From assembly GCA_023078685.1 (NCBI GenBank), contig JALGAS010000002.1, forward strand, positions 6,262,001 through 6,326,000: DNA of 64,000 nucleotides. The letters run 5' to 3'. Every line of letters begins with the position of its first letter. The first letter of the stretch is position 1. The stretch is from Neopestalotiopsis rosae. Its lineage: Eukaryota > Ascomycota > Sordariomycetes > Amphisphaeriales > Sporocadaceae. The position numbers and the translations under genes were made by a program. Below, piece by piece: positions 43,556 to 55,439 of this stretch. The notes under the pieces are model-generated. The model made no database searches, was not told the origin of the DNA, and saw only the letters and a program-made list of their open reading frames with translations.

Positions 43556-45559
43556 CGCTCTAATTCAACAGAAAGAAGATGGTGAGTCACTTCATAAAAG
43601 AGCAAACTAGGACGTATAAAAGCTGCAGCGTCACTTGCGGATTGATGTCTCAGACAAAGCAGAGATTGAAAACGGTCTCATCGAAATTCTTACTTGTGGC
43701 TCTTATAACTGGAGGCCATCTCGATGTGGCGAGCATGGACTTGGTATGTGTTGGCGAGCTGCGGGGTAAGACTTTGCGATGAGTAAGTACTGGATTGGTG
43801 GACCAGGAATCATTTATCCGTATCTTGTGAACTGTTGCGTGTACCCATTGGTCCATCGCAGAGTGCGCTGCATCGAAGGGCTGTATAATTTTCTCAAACC
43901 AGTAAGGGTACTTGGGGTTTGGTGGAGCGCAACGTCCTGTCCTGCATCCAGAAATGCCCCATTCATTATCAGCGACACCAGTTATATGAAGTTCCCTGGA
44001 AATCAATGGAACCTCTAGCTTACTGAACATATGCCTGAACCACTTTTTGTCTATCATAATTTTGCTACTCCACACGGCTATATCCATTCTTCTGTAGGCA
44101 GTCTGAGCACTTGCCTGTCCGGCGCCGACGCAACGGTATCTGACCAACTTTGAGGGTGCAAGGACTCTGATATTCGTAAAGCGGCCGGAAATGTTGCGAC
44201 GAATGTGCCTGCTTAGTCTGTAAGATCACTTGGTTAAGCTTTGGGTGAAAGAGACTACAAAGGCACCAAAATGTTGTAAACTATTAGAGGCGGTGAGTTG
44301 GTGAAGATGTCTGAACACTACCAGCAACATCGGTGCACCCACCCAAGCGTGCAAAGTTTTGGTGCAATAATGAGTGTGCGGAGCAGCCTCCACAGGTGAG
44401 GTGGTCGATCATGAGTGATCAAGGCCGCACTGGCCTGACGCTCGTACACTGTACTGATCTCTGGCGTAAATACCTACGTCACATTTGCTATACTTCCAAA
44501 ACTGTATACTAGTGCTTTCCAGCTTGAGCATCTAAGAACTTGTATACCAAAACGCGATTTCCTGGTCCATGAGTCTCTCTTTAACTCAATATAACCCTGT
44601 ATAGCAAAGAGCCATGAAAACCGTTCTGAAGAGCAAGCACGCCGTCAGTTGACCCGTATAGACCATGTGGCGAGCTCAAAGAAAAAAAAAAAAAAAAAAC
44701 CATCCCTCGCATTGGATCTTGATTGACCAAATTTTCTACTTCATACTTTGCTATAAACTACCACTCAACATATCTACCATACAAAAGATCTTTCCTCTAC
44801 TGTTTCGAATGCTTCCACCACAACTCTGTCCTTCCCCAGCTCCACTAGATCAGAAGCCACCTACGCTGTTCCCTACAGCCCGTGGAATATATTTCTCTGG
44901 AAACCTCTCCTAGAGTGCAGAGGATCGAATTCCGTCATATACCCACCCACTGACGGCCAAGTCGTGGCGCCCACGCTGACGTACCCTTGCGACGAGTATT
45001 TGCTTGCTACGTGCGGATTAATCAAGCTCACGGTAATCGGGGGAATATTTTTAGGCTCAAGGAGGGCCATATGTCTGACGAACTATTTCAATAGTGGAAT
45101 CACGACGGAATTTACTTTTGGGCCGGATTCTGCCAATGTCGCGGTCCTATCAACACAGAGCGGGCCCATGAATGTAACGAGACATTGATAGACAACAGAT
45201 CAGATTTTTCGGATGGTACCTATCAGTGCGGGACCAATTCTCAAGACGAGTCTACCCAAGTGAAAATTGAATGGCAACAAGTAATGGGATCGAATGAGCT
45301 TCTCTAAGTACAGGGCATGGATGATTTTTCTTATTCATTGTTTAAAGCCGATGCAGCGCTGGGGTATTCACATTACATATTTTGCATTTTGTGCAAATAA
45401 GTGGGCATAAAAAACCTATGGATTGTCAATGAGATAATGATAGTCATGTGCCAACTACCGAGCACTGTCGAAGCGCAGGGTCGATAGTTAGCACTTATTC
45501 GAAAGAGGCTATGCAAACCGCAACAATACCTTGTTACGGATCAATGACTATGTTGAAAT
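43556..45559. other. Intergenic, no gene recognised
   Basis: About 2 kb. Short frames at 43,650-44,150 and 44,665-45,190 lack domains, leaders or conserved exon structure. A poly-A run lies at 44682-44699. Confidence 0.55.
44682..44699 (+). repeat. Poly-A run (18 A)
   Basis: Homopolymer in a spacer. It could be a retrotransposition scar, but no flanking element or target-site duplication was recognised. Confidence 0.8.
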
Positions 45560-47177
45560 CTATAGTTTATGCCGAGGTTGAGTCATCTTCCAAAGGGCCA
45601 TAACATCGTTGTGTGATTTGGCCAGCCTTTCCTCTGTCTCTTCAAAGATGCGTGGGACCCCTGAGTCGCGAAGACTGGTTCCATTCTGGACCATCGTTGC
45701 CAACCCCGCAGCAGTCAAGAAAATCTGTGGCATGCCGTGCCCGGTGAATCCCGCCATGATGTACATGCCCGACCGGTGCGGTATCGGCCCCACACGTGGC
45801 AGACGGTCCGAGGAGTACCCCATTACTAGAGGTTCATCTATCAGCATCATTGCAGTCAGGGCATTCGCAAAAAAAGACGGACAAGGCTCACTTCCAGTCC
45901 AGATATCCGTTACTCGAGCATCAGAGTCTTCCCAGCCTCGGAAATGGCGCTGCATGTAATTGTCGAAATACTCCTTGGCGCCATTGATCATTGTGCTGTC
46001 ATCGGTATTGCCATACCAGTCTTCAAGCCTGTGGAGGTATTGGCTCCGGGCTCCTCCGACAATTATGCTTCCGTCGGGCCGGGGAATGAGATAGTCAAAG
46101 TCCCAGTCGGCGAAGCGGAGGCTATACGTGTTTGACAACAGCGGTGCTCGGCCACTTGGGCAAGCTATCCTACAACAGACTGCCTTGTAGGGTATGATAT
46201 GATGATTGTATTCTGGAAGGAGTGCTGCCGTGTACGCATTGGTGGTCATGATCACTTTCTTGGCCCGTGTTATTCCGCGGCTTGTAGTTACATGCCAGGT
46301 ACCGTCAGAGTTCTTTTGTGCGGGAATTCCTGTTACCGGGGTGTTTGTCTGAAGGTTGACTCCTTTTTCGATAGCCTTGGCGAACATGTGTTCAATGAGC
46401 TTGTATGGCCACAAGTGGCCAGCCGTGTAGGAGTATGCACTCCTAGTACCTTTGACGCCAGAAACCTGCAAAATGGATGAGTCTATATAACTCTAAAGCA
46501 TCAGGGCTGATGAAATTTGTGATGAAACAAGAAATGCCGTGTATTTGCACGCTGCCCAAAAGACTGCACATACCTTTTCTGCATGCTGCTCTGGTACAAC
46601 GAATGTCTCTTTTGTGCTCTTGACCCCAGCGGAGCACGCCAGCTTATGAGCTTGCTCCACGCTCCTATGAGAGTCCTCTGTCAACTGCACGTCGATGGCC
46701 CGCGTCAGGACAAAGTCACAGTCGACCTTTTCTTTTGTCACATATTCCGTGACGGCGCGGACATTTGCATTTTCAAACCCCGCCAATTCCGCCGCCGCTT
46801 CCACGCCGTATTTCTTCGCCAATCTTGCTGTGGCGTAGTAATTGTCTGGCTTGAGATGACCACCTAGACATTTCTCTTATCTTAGCGATTACAATCCGCG
46901 ACTGGAGCTGTGCCCTAGTCTGCCACTCACCATTCCGTCCCGTTGCCCCGAAACATAGCTGTCGGGATTCTAGAACCACAATTGAAGGCGCATTCACCAG
47001 TGCTAGGTCCGACAGCAGATGCGTGACAAAAGCCGCGGATGAGTAGCCAGCGCCAACGACGACAATGTCGGCATTTTCTGGAAGGTCTGGGGTTGTTCGA
47101 TGATGAGCCAAGTGGCTTGGCTCGCTCGTCCAGAATGACCCCATCCCGTGATGATGTGGGGATTTCGTGGATGGCAT
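45560..47177 (-). CDS. DAO-type FAD-dependent oxidoreductase
   Basis: An FAD oxidoreductase of about 480 residues in three exons, of the family that includes amino-acid and amine oxidases. Exon 1 (from the ATG at 47177) has DIVVVGAGYSSAAFVTHLL and ends GATGRNG. Exon 2 continues GHLKPDNYYATARLAKKYG after the intron near 46,925-46,868. Exon 3 (from about 46,470) has SAYSYTAGHLWPYKLIEH, then GYSSDRLPRVGPIPHRSGMYIMAGFTGHG, the C-terminal FAD-contact region. The substrate is probably an amine or amino acid; it could also act on a cluster intermediate. The exon 2/3 junction (about 46,570/46,470) is approximate. Confidence 0.88.
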
Positions 47178-48754
47178 ATCGAAAGTCGCGAATTCCGCAC
47201 ACAGCTTGAGAGTTTGTTTTAGGTTAGTGAATGTCCTTCAAAGGTGAAGTCCGAGGTATGCGACAGCACGCTACGTTTCCTATCAATTTATTTTACCAAT
47301 TGATCTCTCCTTGATTCGTCTTTGATCTGCTTATGTCTCCATGATCCAGACGCTGTCCATCGTATGCTGCGGAGAGGGACACCGGAGTGGCCTGTCCCCA
47401 GCGTTTGCTTGCGCTGGAGTAACTACACTCCACTGCATTACAGAAGGGGCGCATGCCGTTTTCGGCGGCCAAGCGGGGATCGGGTAGTCGGCTAGCGGCT
47501 CCATCGGGATACTTTAGTGCACAAGCCCGAAAGGGACAAGATAAGGATAGTACTAAACGAAAGCCTGTCCCTCTTTTCTGTAATCTTCATATTGAGCAAG
47601 GACAACTAGCTAAGTGGGCAGGATTAATTGATGAATTGATCTCATTTGATTGTTATAGCTGTGCTTGACACTAATTTGCAGAATCGGGGTGGTATGCCAG
47701 ATGCCCTTTGCAGCATTGCACAAATAACGTTTAAGTTGCTGGGGATCAACGAGTCTAGTCGCTGTAGTCATCTATACTGAGCAATCGGTAGTGCTTCCTG
47801 GCGCAAAAGACCCACAATGCACCAATCAACGAGTTTGAACCAACCAACACCACAGCGCAATAGCTCACCTCGTCTATTTCGACAGGAAAATAGTAAGTAA
47901 AACATTACATGCCGAATGAATCGGCATCAATGTGCCCATACCGGTGCCGCTGCCCATGTTTTCGTCCACTGGTAAGAAGAAGAGCATTTCTGGAGGCGGT
48001 ATCAATTATTTCTATGATAAAGCAGCCTCGGACTTTATACGCAGCTGAAGACGGCGGCTAGTCTATTGAAGGTGAAGAAGACAGACGATGCTCGTGCTTT
48101 TGTCAGTATGGCTATCATGCGGTAAGGCTCACTTATATGTTACGAATATAGAGAGGCAGTAAATAAGAAAGATAATAATGAAGAACTGGTATAATATCGG
48201 TCGAATGGTGATCCAAACACAACCCCATCAGGTAAAATTATACATTTACTCATGATGATAATACAGTACTTTCAAGACTCTTATCATCCAGATGATTTGT
48301 AAAGGATGTCGATAAATAGGTTCCGTCCCGGCCCTAGAGACATGCAAATTTCGCAATGTCCTCCGGGTTGAACTTTATTCCCCACACGATAGGCCTGAAC
48401 TTGATTTGCAGCGCTGAATTCTAGTGACTCGCAACCCGCGAAGTTTGTAGTTCCGTTTTCCGCGCCAATACAACAGGCGATTTTCCGGACTGAAAGAAGA
48501 TCGGCAAAAGGTTGCCGCGGCATTTTAGCTGCGCATGGTTTCCTGACGTACCTGTAGAGGTGACCAAGACGCAAATGACAAATGTCCAGTTATATCAAGG
48601 AGCCCTTCAAGGACTCGGGGCGATTGATGCGGGATATTTTACTAAGTAGAATTCACTATACATCGGCCGATCTCTCTGACCTTCAACACTTGTAAGAAGC
48701 AACCAATATGGCAGATGTCAACGTCGTACACCGCTTGAAGGGTTAAAACCCACA
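47178..48754. other. Intergenic, with one possible gene relic
   Basis: About 1.6 kb without a secure gene. A minus-strand fragment at 48287-48510 is described separately. Confidence 0.5.
48287..48510 (-). pseudogene. Possible exon relic of a small Cys-containing protein
   Basis: A minus-strand frame beginning just after a CTTTCAG acceptor-like site encodes about 70 residues. It contains KIACCIGAENGTTNFAGC and GGHCEICMSLGPG and ends in a stop. The Cys spacing looks like the last exon of a small secreted protein, but no upstream exon, ATG or leader could be found before the divergent BVMO gene. It may be a relic or chance. Confidence 0.2.
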
Positions 48755-50651
48755 ATGAATGAGATCAAGAATCAGGCCAGCGAATTGAATGGGTCTCTTG
48801 GGTTCGATCCAGATGCTCTAGGCAAACGGTACGCGGCAGAGAAGAATGCGCGATTGGAGCAAGGTCACAAATCAATATATCGCCATGCCCTGAAGTCCGG
48901 ACTAAGCCACTTCCTGGACGATCCTTGGAGCGACTCTCGGATCATTCGGGACCCTGTGGTAGCCACTCATGAGGCCGTCATTGTTGGTGGAGGATACGGC
49001 GGCCTCCTCATGGCAGTAAGACTCCTGGAAGCCGGCATAAATGATATTCTTATTGTTGAGAAGGGTAGTGACTTTGGTGGCACTTGGTGAGTACACCTCG
49101 ACGGCCCCGCTCAACATGAGATTCTCACATTGTGATAGGTATTGGAATCGCTACCCCGGAGCGCAATGCGACATAGAGTCCTATATATACATGCCCTTGC
49201 AGGAAGAGCTTGGGTACGTGGCGAAGGAGAAATACGCCCGTGGTCCGGAGCTCTATCAGCATGCGCGAAATATTGGCAACAAGTACAATCTATACGACAA
49301 GACACTATTCCAGACAGAGGTCAAAAGCTTCAAGTGGGAAGATGAGGCGTCAATATGGACGGTCGAGACTCAGCGCGGAGATAAATTGCAAGCTCAATGG
49401 ATCATTCCAGCAGCTGGTCCTCTACATACCCCCAAGTTTCCTGGAGTTCCTGGCATTGAGGACTTCGAGGGGGCCAGCTTCCACACTTGTCGTTGGGACT
49501 ACAACTATTCTAGAGGAACTCACTACGGGAATCTGACAGGGCTCTCCGATAAGAGAGTGGCCATTGTCGGTACAGGAGCCTCTGCGATTCAAGTGGTGCC
49601 TCGGGTCGGTGAATGGGCGAAGCACTTGTACGTGTTTCAGCGGACACCCTCGTCTGTTGATGTCCGCAACAACCGGGCGACTGACCCAGATTGGGCCAGG
49701 TCACTGAAACCGGGCTGGCAACAAGCACGAATGGACAATTTCAACTCCATCGTCAGCGGCGTGCCCACGGACGTAGACATGGTCAACGACAAGTGGACTG
49801 AGATCTCGCGCGCTGTGGCAGGCGGCTTCGGCGCTGGAGATGAAACAGTGGATGTGGAGCAGTTGGCGACAAAGATGCAACTCGTAGATTACCAGCAGAT
49901 GGAGAAAATCCGCGCTCGAGTCCAACACTTGGTGAAAGACCCAGACGCGGCAGAGGCCTTGAAGCCATGGTACAACCAATTTTGCAAGCGGCCTTGTTTC
50001 CACGATGAGTACCTTCAGACCTTCAATCGCCCAAACGTTGCGCTGGTAAACACACACGGCCGCGGGGTAGAAGCCGTGACCAAGAAGGGCATCATTGCCA
50101 ACGGCAAGGAGATTGAACTTGATTGCATCATCTACGCTACCGGGTTTGAATGGCAACAAGAATGGTCGCACCAGACGGGAACGCAGATCTACGGCCGCAA
50201 AGGCTTGACCATTACGGAAAAGTGGGCAGATGGGGTTTCAACGTTTCATGGCTGGGGCATTAATGGATTTCCGAACCTGCTTATGGTTTCCATTGCCCAG
50301 TCCGGCTCGACACCCAATTATGTGCACAGCGCCAACTACATGAGCCAGCACTTTGCGTACATTGTCAAAAGCTGCAAGGACCGCGGCATCAGAACTATCG
50401 AACCTTCTCCAGAGGCTGAGGAAGCGTGGGTGCAGGAGATACTCAAAGTGGGTGCGCCGAGGGCTCAGTTCCTGAAAGAGTGCACCCCAGGGTATTACAA
50501 TGAAGAAGGCAAAATGTCGGACAAGGTGACCCGCGCAAACCCTTATGGTGGAGGTGGCGTTCAGTACCTCAATATCTTGACTGAGTGGAGGAAGGAGGAC
50601 AAGATGGCGGGTCTTCAGAAGACTCCGGTCGAAGTATCGCCGAGTTATTAA
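48755..50651 (+). CDS. Type I Baeyer-Villiger monooxygenase, extended N-terminus
   Basis: A BVMO of about 614 residues in two exons (48755-49086; 49139-50651). The 52-nt intron splits the Trp codon of GGTWYWNRYPGAQCDIES. An extension of about 70 residues precedes the FAD site (AVIVGGGYGGLLMAVRLLEA), as in the larger BVMOs such as cyclopentadecanone or PAMO-like types. The fingerprint FEGASFHTCRWDY, the NADPH site IVGTGASAIQV and YATGFEW are present. It should convert a ketone to an ester or lactone. It stands divergent from the DAO gene, with a long spacer, and upstream of an SDR on the same strand. Confidence 0.93.
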
Positions 50652-51187
50652 TTTCTTAAAGCTGTCAGCTTAAAACACATCATATGCTTATGAATCTCTC
50701 AGATGACTGTGAATCGTCCCATACACTACTGCGAGAAGTTCCTGTTTCCGCCTCCAAAATCCTGCAACTACTGACTTTAGTTCAACTTTCTAACGCTGTA
50801 CTAAAAATGGAATTGCATGCATGTTCGATGTAGCATCCATGTGGACTGCTGAATGTTTTGGTGTGATCTGGGAGAGATGTTCGTATAGCGCAAGTCAGAT
50901 GTCCTGGCGTATAGGATCAAACGTTCTGCCATAAGCCGGATTAGCCATCGTCACATGGATTCATCATATCGGCGTGGTATCCTTCCCCGATTCCCCCGAC
51001 AACCCTTTGATGCTCGTCTGCTAACATCTTCCGCCGTCCATACCTACCTATTTATCAAACTGCCGAACAATTTCCGAGAACTCGTTGTATATATAGAACC
51101 AGGCGTCGAAACCTTACTTGAGATGATGAGTTCTTTCATCTCTTTCCATAGAACCTATATTACTTATATCTCTTTGACATCCTGACC
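50652..51187. other. Intergenic promoter-containing spacer
   Basis: No gene supported; short frames only. Confidence 0.6.
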
Positions 51188-52132
51188 ATGAACTTTCCCG
51201 GAGTAGCATTAGTGACTGGAGCTGGTTCAGGTACAGTGCCAAGGTACTGGAGGCCAAGCACATATCAATGATATTGATTATTACCAGGTATCGGACGGCA
51301 AACAGCTCTACTACTAGCACGAGAAGGCTGCTCCAAAATTGCTATAGCCTATCTCAATGAGGCCGGCGTTGCTGAGACGAGAGAGGCAATTGAGAAGATC
51401 AACGCGAACACGGAGGTTCTCGTGATTCACCTTGGTAGTAAACAACCGACCCCCTCAACAACGTGAGTACTGATTATACCTAGATGTCTCATCCGAGGAT
51501 TCCGTCAAGGACATGATAGATACAGCGGTCGGAAAATTCAGCCGGATCGACTATGCCTGCAACATAGCTGGACTTTGCATCACTGGCGAGACAGCTGCGA
51601 CTTCCACTACGTCCTGGGACAAGTTATTCCAGGTAAACGCTCGTGGCACATGGATGTGTCAGAAGTACCAGATCCTCCAGATGCAGAAGCAAGACCCGCT
51701 TGAGTCGCCAGACAGCAGACACAAGATACGCGGCTCTATTGTCAACGTTTCGTCTATGGCTGGACGCCAAGGACAAGCTAATCTTGTCGCATATGGGGCC
51801 TCCAAGCATGCAGTGATTGGATTCTCTAAGGCTGACGGGATGCGATACGGCCGGGACCTCATTCGCATCAATGCCGTTTGTCCAGGAGCCATCAAGACGC
51901 CAATGCTGGACATCTTTGCCGGCGACAGAGTTGGTGGTCACTTGGGCAGTTTGGCACTGCAGAGAGCAGGTGATCCGGAAGAGGTTGCGGAATGTATTGT
52001 TTGGTTGTCATCCCATCGCGCGAGTTATGTCACTGCAACAACTCTTTCCCCACACGGAGGTGAGTATCCCGCGAACTTTTATGATAACCAAGGACTAACG
52101 ACCCTACGTATGTAGGTATGATGGATGGTTGA
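51188..52132 (+). CDS. Short-chain dehydrogenase/reductase
   Basis: An SDR of about 265 residues in four exons (51188-51230, 51288-51434, 51484-52059, 52116-52132). The cofactor motif TGAGSGIG is assembled across the first intron, DVSSED across the second. The catalytic Ser lies in NVSSMAG and the YxxxK in YGASKHA, followed by INAVCPGAIKTPM. It should oxidise an alcohol or reduce a ketone with NAD(P)H. One oddity is LSPHGG where most relatives have VDGG before the C-terminus. The last exon is only 17 nt and encodes MMDG. In the cluster it could oxidise the alcohol released from a Baeyer-Villiger ester. Confidence 0.9.
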
Positions 52133-52481
52133 TTTTTAGTTTTTGTTTTGTGAAAACTCAAATTGCCATTTCCCATAAGACTTGGTCTATATCTTGCAAT
52201 ACAAACTATCTCTTTTACATAATTTTCGAACTGATTACACATAATTATGAAATTCTTCAGCTTGACTGAGCCTATACTCCAACAATATTGAGAATCGGAG
52301 ACATTTTCCGTCCCCGGATTCTCTCGTGCGTAGCCGGTGTTCGTGACACAGTAAGCAGTGTCGATAAGATTGAAAGAATATTTTAAACAACTTGAAGGAG
52401 CTTGATTGAAATTAACAATGACATTCGAAAGGAAAGCTCATCCTAATCAATCGATATAGTTACTAAAAACCATAATCAAGT
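52133..52481. other. Short intergenic spacer
   Basis: No gene; presumed terminator of the SDR gene and promoter of the next gene. Confidence 0.6.
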
Positions 52482-53685
52482 ATGTCTCGTCCTGAGTTCA
52501 ACTTACCCCAGTATGCGGAGCTCCCTCCGGTTCCCGGGATGCCGCCAGGTTGTGCTTGGGGCATTTGGGACAAGAATGGCGTCAAAGATCAAGTCGGTAG
52601 TTTGAATCTGCTCACTCCAGAGACTATCCTGGATGCAAAGAAAGAGATACAGACAGGAGTGTCTGTCTCACTGAAGTGGGTAGTAGTGGTGGTTGGATTC
52701 GATCGTGGCGTAACTAAACTAATATCTCGACTAGCTGGCCACTGGAGAAGATCGAGGATCCGGGTCATAATCGAAATGCAATCGTCCACAAGTTTCTTGA
52801 CTTGAAGCCTAACTTGGTCGGGCACGATGATGAAATTTACATCAATACACAAACAAGCAGTCAATGGGATGGTCTCCGTAAGTCTCTGAGTACGATCTTC
52901 TGCAGAGACTCAGTCACTAACTTGTGCAAGGTCACTGGGCGCATCAGCCAACGGGATTCTATTACAACGGTCTGACACACGAGGAGATCAGTGGCTCAAG
53001 CCCCAACAATAAGAATGGCATTCAAGGTTTGTAGTCGCGTTAGGTTCAGGTACAGTGGTGCTGACATCAGGCATGTTAGAGTGGCAAAAGCGTGGAGGTG
53101 TGGTCGGTCGCGGCGTTCTCCTTGATTATGTCACGTGGGCAGCCAAACAGGGTCGCAATTACAGCGCTGCCAGCAAGCATTGTATCACTCACCACGATCT
53201 CATTGCGATTGCCAAGCATCAGGGAGTCGAGTTCCGCGCAGGGGATCTCTTGATGCTAAGGACTGGTTGGATCAAGTGGTACAACGAAGCCAGCCCTGAA
53301 GAGCGAGTTCAAGGTTGCAAGGAACGCCACGACTATATCGGAGTTGAGGGCACGGCAGAGTCCATCGAGTGGCTATGGAACCAGCATTTCTCTGCACTGA
53401 TTGGCGACAACATGGCCTTTGAAGCTTGGCCAGCCAACGGACCTTACCGTAAGTAGAGACCATTGTACCAAGTCTATTCTGCGACGATGCTGACCATGGC
53501 CGAATACAGGCATTCATGACAATGTCCTAGCACTGTGGGGAACACCGCTCGGCGAGCTCTGGGATCTCGAGGCCTTGTCGGAGGAGTGCAAGAAGCACAA
53601 TCGGTGGTCTTTTTTCGTCACAAGTTGCCCGTTGAATATCGAAGGTGGTGTAGCAAGCCCGCCCAATGCTCTGGCTATATTCTAG
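52482..53685 (+). CDS. Cyclase-family (kynurenine-formamidase-like) hydrolase
   Basis: A protein of about 320 residues of the cyclase family (PF04199 type) in five exons. Exon 1 is 52482-52675 (PPGCAWGIWDKNGVKDQVGS). Exon 2 starts at 52735 (WPLEKIEDPGHNR). Splicing rebuilds the typical SQWDGLRHWAH segment at the metal site and FYYNGLTHEE. Further on are GRGVLLDYV, GDLLMLRTGWIKWY and the closing GELWDLEALSEECKKH. Family members hydrolyse amides, lactones or cyclic imides. Here a lactone- or ester-cleaving step after a Baeyer-Villiger oxidation is a reasonable inference. The usual HxGTHxD metal motif is replaced by SQWDGLRHW, as in other fungal members. Confidence 0.85.
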
Positions 53686-54009
53686 AGTAATTTAGAAACA
53701 CATTATTACAGTACTGGAGCTGTCGCTCTCTAGGCACTCTAACGGGTCTGCATCCAACATCATTGAATAGAAAACTATTTTGATTTCGGAAACTTGGTTA
53801 ATTGCATGTACTAAGACACTGCGGAAAATTGAAATTAAAAAGAACGGAAGACCAGATCTGAAAGCGGTGCTGCACAATAAGCGCAGAGCACATTTTGGAT
53901 GACACAACTCACGAGGAACTGTTCCTAGGTATTGATGCGGTTATATGTATACCACAAGTGTGAATGCCGCAGCCGCTTGCTCGATAACTCAATACATAGA
54001 TTTACGCCC
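53686..54009. other. Short convergent spacer
   Basis: No gene seen between the convergent cyclase and alpha/beta-hydrolase genes. Confidence 0.6.
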
Positions 54010-54922
54010 TTATAGCAGCTTCAAATTTGTCTTGATAAAATGGCCAATCTTCTGCACAGTCTGGTCGGCTATTTTGGAATTACCCGCCATAAATGGAAAG
54101 ACGTGCTGCATATCTGGGACGACTTCCACCTCGACGTCAACACCCGCAGCCCGCGCCTTATCACCAAGCCGTGTCGCGTTATCAGCCAGCATCTCTGCAC
54201 CCCCCCGAGGTCAGAAACATGGGCGGGAAGCCATGGTAATCCCCATAAAGAGGATTCGCGAAGGGGTTCTGCGGAGAAGTATCGCCCAGATAGACTTTGG
54301 AGATTTTGGCAAACGTGCCGGGGGCTGCCAGAAGATCGCGATGAACATTTTCTTTAATGGACTCTCCAGACTGTTCCATATCAATCCAAGGGGAAATAGC
54401 CGCTATCGCCGATGGTAGCGCCAAGCCCGCCTCCCGAGCTTTGAGAACGACGCTGACAGCCAGATTGCCACCCATCGAGTCACCGACGATGGCAACACTG
54501 TTTGCGGGGACCGTCTCGAGCAGCCATTTGTAGGCTGCCAGCACATCCAGTAGTCCTGCTGGAAAAGGGTGCTCTGGGACCAGGCGGTAGTCGATCACCA
54601 GAGCTGGACATGCAGATGCTTTGGCAATATGGCCAGCAATCTTGCGGTGACTCTGTGGGGATCTAGAAAGCCCGGCTCCGCCGTGGGTATATAGAATGGC
54701 ATGTTTCGGAGAGGCCGCCAATGGTTTGCACCAAATGGCCGGTTTTATGGTTCCAGGACACCGGACCTCTTCGTAAGTGACGCCCAACGGTTCCGACGCG
54801 CTGCTGTGTAAAGTCTCCAGGACGAGACGCTGGGAAACGATGTCCGTGGGATCAATGACTGCAAGTTGCTATTTGATGAAATTGTAGTTGACATCGATTA
54901 GATTACCTGAATCAGTCGCCAT
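54010..54922 (-). pseudogene. HSL-type alpha/beta hydrolase with a homopolymer frameshift
   Basis: An esterase of about 285 residues of the hormone-sensitive-lipase family. A short first exon (ATG at 54922, MATDS) is joined over a 50-nt intron to VIDPTDIVSQRLVLE. The oxyanion motif is HGGAG and the nucleophile GDSMGGN. Near the C-terminus the frame is lost at a run of seven G on the coding strand (54200-54206). With six G, the protein would continue from FLTSGG into a normal C-terminus that ends at 54010 and carries the catalytic His in DMQHVFPF. As written, the frame ends at CRDAG, before the His. It is either a true loss or a base-count error in the run. If functional it would hydrolyse the ester made by the neighbouring BVMOs. 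Confidence 0.82.
54200..54206 (-). other. Seven-G run causing frameshift in the hydrolase
   Basis: Six bases would keep the conserved frame; seven shift it. Homopolymers are a common place for both real indels and sequencing errors. Confidence 0.8.
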
Positions 54923-55439
54923 GTCAACAAGTTTGATTTGGTCGCGGCGATATTGCTTATGGAACACAACAGACAATGAATGAATGTGACTTGAAAGTTG
55001 TTTAGTAGTTGGTAAGCGATCATGAGAGCACTTCACGATGACAAGACCGGACCCTCTACCCACCTACAACTTGGGCCCAATGGGAAAGTTACTTATTATT
55101 TATCTTGGCAATGATGCCAAGAATGCGCTTCCTATGGTTTCATCGCTCATTGAATAAAAGTGTGGAGGCCTGGATAACATCGGCACGCTGGCGATATTTG
55201 ATCCTTGGGCATGTCGGAAAATGATTCCGCAGCACAGTGCCGAACCATGTTGCATGTACGACCGCATATTGGTGTTACGTTGAAACGGTATTTCACGTTG
55301 ATGCGATCTGGAGTGGATTTCTGAGAAAAGTCACTAATTCAACATCACAGGACTGGCTGAACTCCAACATGTGCGAACTAGCACTATCAGGCCGTGGTCA
55401 ACAGTAAATTTTGTCTATCTTACAGTAAATGCGTCAATT
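54923..55439. other. Divergent promoter spacer
   Basis: Spacer between the hydrolase (minus) and the membrane protein gene (plus); no gene. Confidence 0.6.

Noticed and set aside
43650..44147. 165-codon minus-strand open frame beyond the BVMO gene
   Set aside because: No domain and no exon conservation; it looks like random open sequence.
44682..44699. Poly-A tract as a retroelement tail
   Set aside because: No reverse-transcriptase or LINE/SINE-like sequence and no target-site duplication seen beside it.
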